64,000 nt of DNA, taken from the NCBI GenBank assembly GCA_039592335.1, contig JBDHBX010000013.1:19386-83385 (forward strand), in the 5' to 3' direction. This DNA comes from WVYX01 sp039592335 (GTDB lineage Bacteria > Gemmatimonadota > Gemmatimonadetes > Gemmatimonadales > GWC2-71-9). The position numbers were made by a program, and so were the translations under genes. Shown here piece by piece: positions 1 through 7,997 of the stretch (its first letter is position 1; each line of letters opens with the position of its first letter). Below the pieces are notes generated by a model that ran no database searches, had not been told where the DNA came from, and was given only the letters and a program-made list of their open reading frames with translations.

Positions 1-1510
1 GGTGCACGAGCCCTTCTTCCAGAAGTTCGAGTGGCGCCGGTTCAACGACGAAGAGTTCGATCTCTGCCCGCCGATCTTCGCGACCGGCGGCGACGGCGCC
101 ATGCTGGACATCGGGTTCCAGAACCTGTCGCGCCTGCTCGCGTCCGGGAAGCCGGTGCGCGTGATCGTGCTCGACACCCAGGTGTACTCCAACACCGGCG
201 GCCAGGCGTGCACCAGCGGCTACCGTGGCCAGGTGAGCGACATGGCGGCCTACGGCAAGGCGCAGCACGGCAAGGAGGAGACACGCAAGGAGATGGCGCT
301 GCTGGCCATGGCGCACCGCAACGTGTTCGTGCTGCAATCGTCGCAGGCCTCGCCGGCGCACATGCTGGGCGGAGTGCTCAAGGGGTTGCAGTCGAAATAC
401 CCGGCGGTGTTCGCGCTGCACTGTCCCTGCCCGCCGGAACACGGTCTGGGCGACGACCAGGCGCCCGATGCCGCCAAGCTTTCGCTCGAGTCGCGGGCCT
501 ACCCGCTGATGCTGTACGACCCGGCGGAGGGCACCAAGCTAGCTGACCGGCTGAGCCTCGACGGCAATCCCTCGGTCGGCGACACGTGGCCCGAGTACGA
601 CCTCACGTACCTCGACGAGGAGGGCAACGAGCAGACCAAGACGCTGCCCGTGACGATCGCCGACTGGGCCGCCACCGAGGTGCGGTTCAAGAAGCACTTC
701 ACGAAGATCAAGCCCGACACACCGGAAGATGAGCTTGTGGCGTTCCACGAGTACATGGCCCGGCCAGCGGACGACCGGGAAGGCGTCACTCCTTTCATTT
801 ACGTGCTGGAGCGCGACAAGACCCTTGGGCGACTCGCGGTGTCGGTCGAGATGGTGGAGCTGACGGAAGACCGGATCGAGGTGTGGGATCTGCTCAAGGA
901 GATGGCGGGTGAGGCCGAGGTGGAAGCCGGCGACGTGGCCGACTTCGAGCAGGAGGTGGCACAGATCCGGGCCCAGTACGAGGCGAAGATCGCCGATCTC
1001 AAGAAGAAGTTCCCGCAGGTCATCGCGCGGCGCCTGGCCGAGGGCCTGGTGCGCGCCGGCAACGGGCAGCAGACCGTGGCCGACCTGCTCAGCAAAGTGC
1101 AGGGAATGGAGGGCCTCACCCCGATCACCACCGACATGGTGGCCGGGTTCGGGGCCGCGGCGGCGCTGGCGGTGGAGCCGGCTCTCGCGGGCGACGGCGG
1201 GGCCGCGACGGCGGTGGCAGAGGCGCCAGCCGCGCCCGCGGTGGAGGAAGAGGAAGAGCTCGCGCTGGAGCCGTACATCGACACGGCACGGTGTACGACG
1301 TGCGACGAATGCACCAAGCTCAACAAGAAGATGTTCGCGTACAACCCCAAGAAGCAGGCATACATCAAGGACCCCAAGGCCGGCACGTTCAAGGAACTGG
1401 TGATGGCGGCGGAGCGGTGCCCGGTGCGGATCATCCATCCGGGCAACCCGCTCAACAAGAAGGAGAAGGACCTCGAGAAGTGGATGAAGCGGGCCGAGCC
1501 GTTCAATTAG
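1..1510 (+). CDS. nifJ: Pyruvate:ferredoxin oxidoreductase (NifJ/PFOR), C-terminal part, with fused ferredoxin domain
   Basis: This is the 3' part of a gene that begins before the window; about 500 residues remain of a family usually near 1200. The enzyme oxidises pyruvate (or another 2-oxoacid) to acyl-CoA and CO2 and reduces ferredoxin. The thiamine-diphosphate domain is visible as GDGAMLDIG (about residue 30 of the visible part) followed by DTQVYSNTGGQ. After an Ala/Pro/Glu-rich linker the protein ends in a single-cluster ferredoxin-like module: CTTCDEC with cysteines near 431, 434 and 437, and a CP cysteine near 473. That extra C-terminal module is unlike the usual PFOR, whose two-cluster insert lies upstream of the TPP domain. 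The rnf genes start 13 nt downstream on the same strand, so electrons from this enzyme probably feed Rnf. A GTG at base 2 is not taken as a true start. Confidence 0.9.
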   Translation, partial: VHEPFFQKFEWRRFNDEEFDLCPPIFATGGDGAMLDIGFQNLSRLLASGKPVRVIVLDTQVYSNTGGQACTSGYRGQVSDMAAYGKAQHGKEETRKEMALLAMAHRNVFVLQSSQASPAHMLGGVLKGLQSKYPAVFALHCPCPPEHGLGDDQAPDAAKLSLESRAYPLMLYDPAEGTKLADRLSLDGNPSVGDTWPEYDLTYLDEEGNEQTKTLPVTIADWAATEVRFKKHFTKIKPDTPEDELVAFHEYMARPADDREGVTPFIYVLERDKTLGRLAVSVEMVELTEDRIEVWDLLKEMAGEAEVEAGDVADFEQEVAQIRAQYEAKIADLKKKFPQVIARRLAEGLVRAGNGQQTVADLLSKVQGMEGLTPITTDMVAGFGAAAALAVEPALAGDGGAATAVAEAPAAPAVEEEEELALEPYIDTARCTTCDECTKLNKKMFAYNPKKQAYIKDPKAGTFKELVMAAERCPVRIIHPGNPLNKKEKDLEKWMKRAEPFN

Positions 1511-1523
1511 CCCGAAGACGCTC

Positions 1524-2846
1524 ATGGCCCACCGCACGAGGTTCCGCCACGGGGTTCACCCGCCGGAGCTGAAGGAGTTGACCGCCGGTACCCCAATCCG
1601 GCGCATGCCCTTCCCCGACGAGGTCGTGCTCCCCCTATCACAGCACACCGGGAAGCCCGCCAAGGCAATTGTGCGCGTGGGCGACAAGGTGGAGCGCGGC
1701 GACAAGATCGGGGAGGCCGACGGCTTCATCTCCTCGCCGATCCACGCCTCGGCCGCCGGCACCATCGAGGAGGTCGGGCTCTGGCCCCACCCCACCGGCG
1801 GCTACCAACCCGCGATCCGCATCCGGGTCGAGCAGTTCTCGGCCCAGATGCCGCGTCCCCGCCTCGTCCCCGACTGGGAGGGGCTCGACCACGACGGGCT
1901 CGTCGAGGCGGTGCGCCAGGCCGGGGTCGTGGGACTGGGCGGCGCGGCGTTCCCCACGCACGTGAAGCTCCAGCCCCCGAAGGACCAGCACGTCGACACG
2001 ATCCTGATCAATGGGGCCGAATGCGAGCCGTACCTCACGACCGACCACCGCACAATGGTCGAGTACCCCGAGCGGGTGCAGCTCGGGGTCCGGATCATGA
2101 TGCGGGCGCTGGGCGTGGGTCGCGCCGTGATCGGAATCGAGAGGAACAAGCCCGACGCCATCGAGCGGCTCCGCGCGACGCTGCCCACCGACATCGACGT
2201 GACGGTGCAGCCACTCACGGTGAAGTATCCCCAGGGCGCGGAGAAGATGTTGATCGACGCGGTGCTGCACCGCGAGGTCCCCTCGGGCGGGCTGCCGATG
2301 AATGTGGGCGTGGTGGTGCACAACGTGGCCTCGGTGGCGACCATCGCCGAGGTGTTCGAGACGGGGCTGCCGCTGATCGAACGGATCGTGACGGTGTCCG
2401 GGTTCGGCGTGAAGAGACCCGCCAACCTGATCGTGCCGGTCGGCACCAAGACCCGCGACCTGCTCGACGCGTGCGACGGGCTCACCGACGACGCCCGCGA
2501 GGTGATCTTCGGCGGACCGATGATGGGCACGGCGGTCGCCGACCTGGACGCGCCGATCATGAAGGGCACGACCGGCGTGGTGGTGCTGACGCGGCGCGAC
2601 GTGAAGCCGCAGCAGTCGTACCCCTGCATCGGCTGCGGCCACTGCCTCGACGCCTGCCCCGTGTTCCTCAATCCGCAGCAGCTCGGCAAGCTCGCCATGG
2701 CCGAGCGTTGGGAGGAGATGGAGCAGGAAAACCTGATGGACTGCATGCTGTGCGGTTGCTGCAGTTACACCTGTCCCTCCAACATCCCGCTGTCCCAGCT
2801 CTTCGTCATGGGCAAGGCGGCGCTCCGCAAGGTGAAGGTCGCGTGA
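1524..2846 (+). CDS. rnfC: Rnf electron transport complex subunit RnfC
   Basis: RnfC is the peripheral subunit of the ion-translocating ferredoxin:NAD+ oxidoreductase and carries the NADH/FMN site and Fe-S clusters. The 440-residue protein has an N-terminal lipoyl-like barrel, the glycine-rich VGLGGAAFPTHVKL segment, then NGAECEPYLTTDHR, which are typical of the NuoF-like fold. Two [4Fe-4S] motifs follow: CIGCGHCLDACP from about residue 368 and CMLCGCCSYTCP from about 407. It is the first rnf gene of the locus, and its TGA stop overlaps the GTG start of rnfD. Confidence 0.96.
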   Translation: MAHRTRFRHGVHPPELKELTAGTPIRRMPFPDEVVLPLSQHTGKPAKAIVRVGDKVERGDKIGEADGFISSPIHASAAGTIEEVGLWPHPTGGYQPAIRIRVEQFSAQMPRPRLVPDWEGLDHDGLVEAVRQAGVVGLGGAAFPTHVKLQPPKDQHVDTILINGAECEPYLTTDHRTMVEYPERVQLGVRIMMRALGVGRAVIGIERNKPDAIERLRATLPTDIDVTVQPLTVKYPQGAEKMLIDAVLHREVPSGGLPMNVGVVVHNVASVATIAEVFETGLPLIERIVTVSGFGVKRPANLIVPVGTKTRDLLDACDGLTDDAREVIFGGPMMGTAVADLDAPIMKGTTGVVVLTRRDVKPQQSYPCIGCGHCLDACPVFLNPQQLGKLAMAERWEEMEQENLMDCMLCGCCSYTCPSNIPLSQLFVMGKAALRKVKVA

Positions 2847-3856
2847 GCACCCCGCGCTTCCTGATCACGGCGTCGCCGCACCTGGCCGAGAGCGACTCGA
2901 CGCCCAAGATCATGTGGCACGTGGTGCTGAGCCTGATCCCCATCGTGGGCGCGTCGGTCTACTACTTCGGTCCCAGCGCCGTGCTGGTCACCGCCGCGGC
3001 GACGGCGGGGTGCCTGCTCACCGAATGGGCCTTCGGCAAGAAGGGCACGCTGCGGGACGGCTCGGCGATGATCACGGGCCTGTTGCTCGGGTTGATCCTG
3101 CCGGCTGGCATTCCGTTGTGGATGGCCTTCGTGGGCGGCGCCTTCAGCATCGGGTTCGGCAAGATCGTATTCGGCGGTCTGGGGCAGAACATCTTCAACC
3201 CGGCGCTGCTGGGGCGGGCCTTCCTGCAGGCCGCCTTCCCCGTCGCGCTGACCACCTGGCCCGTGATCCGGCAGAACTGGTGGGCGCTGAGGGGCGACAA
3301 CCTGGCCCTGCCGCTCATGAGCGCCAAGGAAGTGGACGTGCTCACGGCCGCCACGCCGTTGGGACTGCAGAAGTTCGAGCAGACGACTACCGAGTTGGGC
3401 AGCCTGATGATCGGTGCGACCGAGGGCTCGCTGGGCGAGACGGCCGGGTTGTTGATCCTGGTGTGCGGCGGCTACCTCGCGCTGCGCAAGTTCCTCAACT
3501 GGCGCATCCCGGCCAGCATCTTCCTCACGGTAGCGGTGTTTTCGCAGCTGCTGCATTGGCTCGACGCTGCACGGTACCCCGACGCGCTGTTCATGCTCTT
3601 CTCCGGCGGTCTCATGCTCGGCGCCGTGTACATGGCCACCGACATGGTGACATCGCCGGTGACCAACGCCGGCTGCTGGATCTTCGGCTTCGGGATCGGC
3701 TTCCTGGTGGTGGTGATCCGGCTGTGGGGCGGTCTCGCCGAAGGGGTGATGTATGCGATCCTGCTGATGAACGCGCTGGTGCCCTTCATCAATCGGGCCA
3801 CCCAACCGCGGTTGTTCGGCACACAGCGCCGTCAGCCCAGGGAGGCGTCCACGTGA
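2843..3856 (+). CDS. rnfD: Rnf complex membrane subunit RnfD
   Basis: RnfD is a polytopic inner-membrane subunit homologous to NqrB that takes part in ion translocation. The 337-residue product is mostly hydrophobic helices and contains GKIVFGGLGQNIFNPALLGRA-type family sequence. The motif LTAATPLGL fits the site where FMN is bound covalently to a threonine in NqrB/RnfD. The GTG start overlaps the rnfC stop as GTGA, and the stop overlaps rnfG in the same way, which indicates translational coupling. Confidence 0.94.
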   Translation: MSTPRFLITASPHLAESDSTPKIMWHVVLSLIPIVGASVYYFGPSAVLVTAAATAGCLLTEWAFGKKGTLRDGSAMITGLLLGLILPAGIPLWMAFVGGAFSIGFGKIVFGGLGQNIFNPALLGRAFLQAAFPVALTTWPVIRQNWWALRGDNLALPLMSAKEVDVLTAATPLGLQKFEQTTTELGSLMIGATEGSLGETAGLLILVCGGYLALRKFLNWRIPASIFLTVAVFSQLLHWLDAARYPDALFMLFSGGLMLGAVYMATDMVTSPVTNAGCWIFGFGIGFLVVVIRLWGGLAEGVMYAILLMNALVPFINRATQPRLFGTQRRQPREAST

Positions 3857-4530
3857 CGGCGCCCGTCCAGCTCGAGGGCAAGCACGAGGTGAAGGCCTCC
3901 AAGCTGCTTGCCACGCTGGCGCTGGCGGGGGCCGGCGCGGGCTTCCTCATCGTGTTCGTGTGGAGCTGGACACAGCCGATCATCCAGGCGTACAAGGCGG
4001 AGCAGCTGCGGCTCGCGGTGCAGGAGGTGCTGGGAGAGCCGGACCACTTCGATACGCTGTACGTGTACGAGGGTGCGCTCGTGAAGGATCTGCCCACCGG
4101 TGTGGACGGCACCGCGCTGGAGCAGGTGTTCCTGGGTTATGCGGCGGGCGGCGAGCGCATCGGATTCGCGGTGGCCTACGGCGAGCCGGGGTTCCAGGAC
4201 ATCGTGCGGGTGATCTTCGGCTACGACCGCGCGGGGCAGCAGGTGCTGGGCATGAAGGTGTTGGAGAGCAAGGAGACGCCGGGCCTGGGGGACAAGATCG
4301 AGAAGGACACGTCGTTCGTGAACCAGTTCAGCGGCGCGTCGGCGCCGCTGTTGGGCGTGAAAGCCCGTGAGGCGACGGGCGACCCGCACGAGATCGACAT
4401 GATCACCGGCGCCACGATCTCGTCGCGCGTCGTGATCCGGATCATCAACAGCACCGTGGAGCGGTTGGGACCGCTGATGGACGCATACACCGGGCAGGTG
4501 GCACGGGGAGACACTGGGGGAACACGATGA
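3853..4530 (+). CDS. rnfG: Rnf complex flavoprotein subunit RnfG
   Basis: RnfG is anchored by one N-terminal helix (about residues 17-38) with a periplasmic FMN-binding domain. The 225-residue protein carries ETPGLGDKI and, near the C-terminus, ITGATISS. This matches the S/T-GAT-S/T signature where FMN is attached to the second threonine by the ApbE-type flavin transferase. No apbE gene is present in the window. The GTG start overlaps the rnfD stop by 4 nt, and its stop overlaps the rnfE ATG. Confidence 0.94.
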   Translation: MTAPVQLEGKHEVKASKLLATLALAGAGAGFLIVFVWSWTQPIIQAYKAEQLRLAVQEVLGEPDHFDTLYVYEGALVKDLPTGVDGTALEQVFLGYAAGGERIGFAVAYGEPGFQDIVRVIFGYDRAGQQVLGMKVLESKETPGLGDKIEKDTSFVNQFSGASAPLLGVKAREATGDPHEIDMITGATISSRVVIRIINSTVERLGPLMDAYTGQVARGDTGGTR

Positions 4531-5198
4531 GTCCGCGCGAGACCACCGCGCAGGTCGACTTCTTCCGAGGAGTGTGGAAGGAGAACCCGGTAATCATCCA
4601 GATGCTGGGCCTCTGCCCCGCCCTGGCTGTCACGAACACGGTGGCCAACTCGCTCGCCATGGGCTTCGCCACCTTCTTCGTGCTCACGGGCTCGAGCCTG
4701 CTGGTGTCGCTCACGAAGAAGTGGGTGCCCAGCGAAGTGCGCATTCCCACGTTCATCCTGATCATCGCGACCTTCGTGACCGTGGCCGACATGAGCCTCG
4801 AGGCGCTGGTGCCGGTGATCCACAAGCAACTCGGCGCGTTCGTGGCGCTCATCGTGGTGAACTGCATGATCCTGTCGCGCCAGGAGGCGTTCGCGTCGAA
4901 GCGGCCGGTGGGACGTTCGCTGCTCGACGCGTTCGGCACGGGCGTCGGCTTCATCATTGCGATGGTCATGATGGGATCCGTGCGCGAGGTGCTGGGAAAC
5001 GGCACCCTCCTGGGATACAGCCTGTTCGGCCCCAACTTCGAGCCCTGGGTGATCTTCATCCTGCCGCCGGGCGGCTTCCTCACGCTGGGGTTCTGGCTGC
5101 TGTTTTTCAACTGGTGGCAGAAGCTGCGCGAGGAGCGCGCCAAGGTGCGTGAGTGGCCGGACGGCGTCGCCGCGCCGGTGGAAGGGAGGGCCGCGTAA
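4527..5198 (+). CDS. rnfE: Rnf complex membrane subunit RnfE
   Basis: RnfE is homologous to NqrD. With RnfA it forms the pair of inverted-topology membrane subunits that hold a [2Fe-2S] centre between their conserved cysteines. The 223-residue protein begins with a short cytoplasmic stretch and then NPVIIQMLGLCPALAVTNT; the LGLCP cysteine is the expected cluster ligand. About six membrane helices follow, and the tail is basic. The TAA stop overlaps the rnfA ATG by one base. Confidence 0.95.
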   Translation: MSPRETTAQVDFFRGVWKENPVIIQMLGLCPALAVTNTVANSLAMGFATFFVLTGSSLLVSLTKKWVPSEVRIPTFILIIATFVTVADMSLEALVPVIHKQLGAFVALIVVNCMILSRQEAFASKRPVGRSLLDAFGTGVGFIIAMVMMGSVREVLGNGTLLGYSLFGPNFEPWVIFILPPGGFLTLGFWLLFFNWWQKLREERAKVREWPDGVAAPVEGRAA

Positions 5199-5776
5199 TG
5201 GGCGAGCTCTTCTGGATCCTGGTCTCGGCGATGGTGGTGAACAACTTCACCCTGTACTACTTCCTCGGCCTCTGCCCCTTCATGGGCGTGTCGGCCCGGG
5301 TGGAGACGGCGGTCCGCATGGGGATGGCCAACGTCTTCGTCATGGTGATGGCCTCGCTGTGCGCCTGGTTCCTCAACACGTTCATCCTACCGCACGCGCC
5401 GTACCTCCGGCTCATCTCGTTTATCGTGGTGATCGCGTCGTTCGTGCAAATCGTGGAGATGGTGATCAAGAAGATCAGCCCCAAACTGTTCCGTCAGCTC
5501 GGCATCTACCTGCCCCTGATCACCACCAACTGCGCGATCTTGGGATTGGCACTGTTCCAGACCAACCGCGGCTACGGGCTGGTGCAGGGCCTGTTCTTCG
5601 CGCTGGGCGCCGGCCTCGGGCTGACCCTCGCACTCGTGCTCATGGCCGCGATCCGGGAGACGGGCGAGCTGTCGGACACGCCCGACATCGCCAAGGGTAT
5701 GGCCATCGTCCTCATCATCGCCGGGAGTCTGTCGCTCGCGTTCATGGGCTTCGCCGGACTGTTGAGCTCCACATGA
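5198..5776 (+). CDS. rnfA: Rnf complex membrane subunit RnfA
   Basis: RnfA is homologous to NqrE and pairs with RnfE. The ATG at 5198 gives 192 residues, the normal family length; longer in-frame extensions upstream would run through the end of rnfE. The motif YYFLGLCPFMGVS carries the cluster-ligand cysteine near residue 25, and six hydrophobic helices can be traced. In clostridial-type loci the order is rnfCDGEAB, so rnfB would be expected next; instead a small cysteine-rich gene overlaps the rnfA stop as ATGA. Confidence 0.95.
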   Translation: MGELFWILVSAMVVNNFTLYYFLGLCPFMGVSARVETAVRMGMANVFVMVMASLCAWFLNTFILPHAPYLRLISFIVVIASFVQIVEMVIKKISPKLFRQLGIYLPLITTNCAILGLALFQTNRGYGLVQGLFFALGAGLGLTLALVLMAAIRETGELSDTPDIAKGMAIVLIIAGSLSLAFMGFAGLLSST

Positions 5777-5937
5777 GCGAGCTCGTCGCGATCGTCGGCC
5801 TCGTGTTCCTGTTCGTGGTGTTCGGCATGCTGCGCTTCGCCGACCGGAGCGGCGCCACGAGCGGGTGTCACGGCTGCGCGCAGGCGCCGGCGGGGCCGCA
5901 GTGCGGGTCGTGTGAGGGGACGGAGGGGGACGGCTAG
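5773..5937 (+). CDS. Small cysteine-rich single-pass membrane protein, NqrM-like
   Basis: This 54-residue ORF starts at an ATG overlapping the rnfA stop by 4 nt. It has one N-terminal hydrophobic helix (LVAIVGLVFLFVVFGML) followed by a short hydrophilic tail with four cysteines arranged as CHGC and CGSC. The layout is like NqrM, the single-pass, four-cysteine factor needed to place iron between NqrD and NqrE in the Na+-NQR complex. RnfA and RnfE are the homologues of NqrE and NqrD, so a metal-delivery role for Rnf is a reasonable inference. Similarity is by layout only; FeoB-associated cysteine-rich membrane proteins look alike. Confidence 0.72.
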   Translation: MSELVAIVGLVFLFVVFGMLRFADRSGATSGCHGCAQAPAGPQCGSCEGTEGDG

Positions 5938-5944
5938 ACCTCGA

Positions 5945-5999
5945 CCCGCCCGAAGCGTGGCGCGCCTGTTGGCACCGATCCTGTAGCGCGCGGGGCGGG
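5945..5999 (+). terminator. Nested GC hairpin after the rnf locus
   Basis: CCCGCCC (5945-5951) can pair with GGGCGGG (5993-5999), and inside it GCGCGC pairs with GCGCGC (5960-5965 with 5986-5991). It lies 7 nt after the last gene of the rnf unit. There is no clear T-tract, so its role as a terminator is uncertain. Confidence 0.35.
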
Positions 6000-6121
6000 C
6001 GCCGCCGCCTTGCCACACCGACGCCCTTCCTTCGGGCCGCAGGCCCCGCAGATTCCCAGTCGGTAAACGCCATTCCACCCACCTGCGTCTCAAGGTTGTA
6101 CAGGGCCTGACGGGAGCGCGC

Positions 6122-6718
6122 TTGAGCGAGATCCAGCGCCTGAACGAGGCGGTCACCCCCTTGGTCCAGAAGGCGCAAGCCGGTGACCAGCAAGCACTTA
6201 ACGATCTACTGCGTGGCTGCCATCCGCTGGTGCACCGCTGGGCGCTCTCCCTGACGGCCGACCCGGACGATGCCGACGACATCGCGCAGGAGGTGCTCGT
6301 CCGGGTGCACCGGAACCTCGCGAAGTACGGGGCCCGGTCACGGTTCACCACCTGGCTGTACCAGGTGACACGCAATGCGGCGCTCGACCAGCGCCGCGGC
6401 AGGGAACGCCGGGAGCGGTTAGCGACGCATGAGTACCGGGACGAGCTACAACCAGACACGGACCAGGCGGATCGGCTCGACGAGCTGCACCGCTCGCGCG
6501 TGGCGGATCTCGTGAAGTCCTTGTTCGACGAGCTGCCCGAACGGCAGCGCGAGGTGTTCGACCTGGTCGATCTGCAGGACTGCAGGCCCGTCGAGGTGAG
6601 CGCGATGCTCGACATGAACCCGTCGACGGTGCGGGCCCACCTGCTGCGGGCCCGGCGCACGATCCGCAAGCGCATCCTGGAGCGTCACCCCGAGATGGCA
6701 GAGGAGTACGGCCGATGA
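6122..6718 (+). CDS. ECF-family RNA polymerase sigma factor
   Basis: This 198-residue protein is a two-domain extracytoplasmic-function sigma factor. Region 2 is seen in DPDDADDIAQEVLVRVHRN (about residues 43-61) followed by FTTWLYQVTRNAALDQRR. Region 4 contains LPERQREVFDLVDLQDC and the helix-turn-helix MNPSTVRAHLLRARRTIRK near 175-193. The start is a TTG with GGGAG six bases upstream. The stop overlaps the anti-sigma ATG as ATGA, so the pair is co-translated, the usual arrangement for a membrane-held sigma factor. Upstream lies a 184-nt gap after the rnf genes in which no convincing promoter was recognised. Confidence 0.93.
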   Translation: MSEIQRLNEAVTPLVQKAQAGDQQALNDLLRGCHPLVHRWALSLTADPDDADDIAQEVLVRVHRNLAKYGARSRFTTWLYQVTRNAALDQRRGRERRERLATHEYRDELQPDTDQADRLDELHRSRVADLVKSLFDELPERQREVFDLVDLQDCRPVEVSAMLDMNPSTVRAHLLRARRTIRKRILERHPEMAEEYGR

Positions 6719-7173
6719 ACTGCACGGAAGCACGTGATCTGCTACTGGAGGCCGAGCTGGCCGAGCTGCGCGGCGAGGGCGCGTCCGAGGTGGCCCGCCA
6801 CGTGCGCGAGTGCGCCCGCTGTCGGGCCATGGCCCAGGAGATCGTTGAGCAGGAGGGGGCCCTCGCCCAAGCGCTGGCGGGGGTGCGTCCCCGGGTTGCG
6901 GCCGACACGGCGGCCGCCGAGGCGGTTGCTGCCAAGGTCCTCCCGCTCAGGCCGCGCTGGAAGCGCCGTTGGGCCGCCGTCATTCCGGCCGCCCTCGCGG
7001 CGACGCTCGCCGGCATCCTGCTCACCAACAACGGGACGCCGCCAGCGGTCGTCCCATCAACCACAGAGGCCGCTGCCGTCGCCGCGGCCCCCGTGGTGGA
7101 TGCGACCTCGAGTGAGATCTACGTCGTGTTCAACACCGACAACCCGGACATCGTGGTGGTTTGGCTTTACTAG
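6715..7173 (+). CDS. Zinc-finger anti-sigma factor, membrane anchored
   Basis: This 152-residue protein begins with a zf-HC2 module: MNCTEARDLL and then HVRECARC, giving the His-x3-Cys-x2-Cys zinc site around residues 34-41. One membrane helix follows at about 87-103 (VIPAALAATLAGILLT), and then a short periplasmic tail that ends in alternating hydrophobic residues. By family knowledge it holds the upstream ECF sigma factor at the membrane until a signal releases it. It overlaps the sigma gene by 4 nt and is followed within 13 nt by a lipoprotein gene. Confidence 0.87.
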   Translation: MNCTEARDLLLEAELAELRGEGASEVARHVRECARCRAMAQEIVEQEGALAQALAGVRPRVAADTAAAEAVAAKVLPLRPRWKRRWAAVIPAALAATLAGILLTNNGTPPAVVPSTTEAAAVAAAPVVDATSSEIYVVFNTDNPDIVVVWLY

Positions 7174-7186
7174 GATGGAGACGATG

Positions 7187-7864
7187 ATGACCTTCCGCAC
7201 ACTGACCGCTCTCGCCGCCCTGGCCGTCGTGCTCGCAGCCTGTTCCAGGGGCCCCGAGCTCGACACGCGCACGTTCGAGCTGCAGCACATGGAGGCACAC
7301 ACGGCCGAGGCGATGATCGACCCCTACGTCTACGGCGACCGACCCGGCGCCCCGGGGTACATCAGCCCCTCGGGCAATACCATCACCGTGCGCGAGACGC
7401 CCGACAACCTGGAGAAGATCGCGCGCGTGCTGGAGGAATTCGACCGTCCCCGGCCGACGGTCCGGCTCCACTTCCAGCTGATCGAGGCGAACGGCAGCAC
7501 GACGCCTGACCCGGCCATCGCCGAGGTGGAGGCCGAGCTGCGCAAGCTGTTCCGCTACTCGGGCTACTCGCTCGTGACCGAGGCCCTCGTCGGCGGCATG
7601 GAAGGAAGCCACATCGAGCAGGTCGTGGGCGAAGCGCCACCGGAGGACGGCTGGATCATCACGGCCGCCATCGGCCAGGTGCGGATGATCGGCGACTCTG
7701 GCTGGGTCTCCATGCGGGTCGGCGTACGCAATCCGATGCGCGGCGCGTTCGAGACCCAGGTGAACGCGCGCGAGGGTCAGACCCTCGTGGTGGGCAACGC
7801 GCAGCTGATGCACGGCGGGGGCACCGTAATTCTCACCGTGCGGCCCGAGTTCGTGACGAACTAG
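7187..7864 (+). CDS. Lipoprotein with secretin N-domain-like fold
   Basis: The protein of about 225 residues has a signal peptide ending in the lipobox LAAC near residue 22, so it should be lipid-anchored. The mature part starts with TFELQHMEAHTAEAMIDPYVYG and then TITVRETPDNLEKIARVLEEFDRP; this pattern matches the short NolW/secretin N-type repeats found in type II/IV secretin pilotins and plugs. No secretin barrel domain follows. The ATG at 7187 is preferred because GGAG ends six bases before it; in-frame ATGs at 7175 and 7184 are possible. It is the third gene of the sigma/anti-sigma unit and may be its envelope sensor or target. Exact function is unknown. Confidence 0.75.
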   Translation: MTFRTLTALAALAVVLAACSRGPELDTRTFELQHMEAHTAEAMIDPYVYGDRPGAPGYISPSGNTITVRETPDNLEKIARVLEEFDRPRPTVRLHFQLIEANGSTTPDPAIAEVEAELRKLFRYSGYSLVTEALVGGMEGSHIEQVVGEAPPEDGWIITAAIGQVRMIGDSGWVSMRVGVRNPMRGAFETQVNAREGQTLVVGNAQLMHGGGTVILTVRPEFVTN

Positions 7865-7872
7865 GCGGCAAC

Positions 7873-7910
7873 GGGGGCGCGACGCGCGGGTAACCCGCTG
7901 TCGCGCCCCC
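7873..7910 (+). terminator. Strong hairpin terminator after the sigma/anti-sigma/lipoprotein unit
   Basis: GGGGGCGCGAC (7873-7883) pairs perfectly with GTCGCGCCCCC (7900-7910), and an inner GCGGG/CCCGC stem extends it. It begins 8 nt after the lipoprotein stop and is followed by ACTTTACC. It separates this unit from the kinase operon, which therefore needs its own promoter. Confidence 0.75.
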
Positions 7911-7913
7911 ACT

Positions 7914-7957
7914 TTACCAATCCCTTACAAGTCCCCGACAGCCCCCCTACCCTACTC
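7914..7957 (+). promoter_or_regulatory. 11-bp phased direct repeats upstream of the histidine kinase gene
   Basis: Four successive 11-mers start at 7914, 7925, 7936 and 7947: TTACCAATCCC, TTACAAGTCCC, CGACAGCCCCC and CTACCCTACTC. Each has AC at positions 3-4 and a C-rich end. The 11-bp step places every unit on the same face of the helix, the usual arrangement for OmpR/PhoB-family regulators. The same pattern occurs at 10411-10476. The kinase start is 40 nt downstream, which suggests autoregulation. Confidence 0.68.
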
Positions 7958-7997
7958 TATTGCATCGGCCCAGCGGCCCGATTAGCATCGAAGCTAC

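Noticed and set aside
5387..6675. Long minus-strand open frames over rnfA and the sigma factor
   Set aside because: They are antisense shadows of well-supported plus-strand genes and show low-complexity Arg/Ala/Ser composition.
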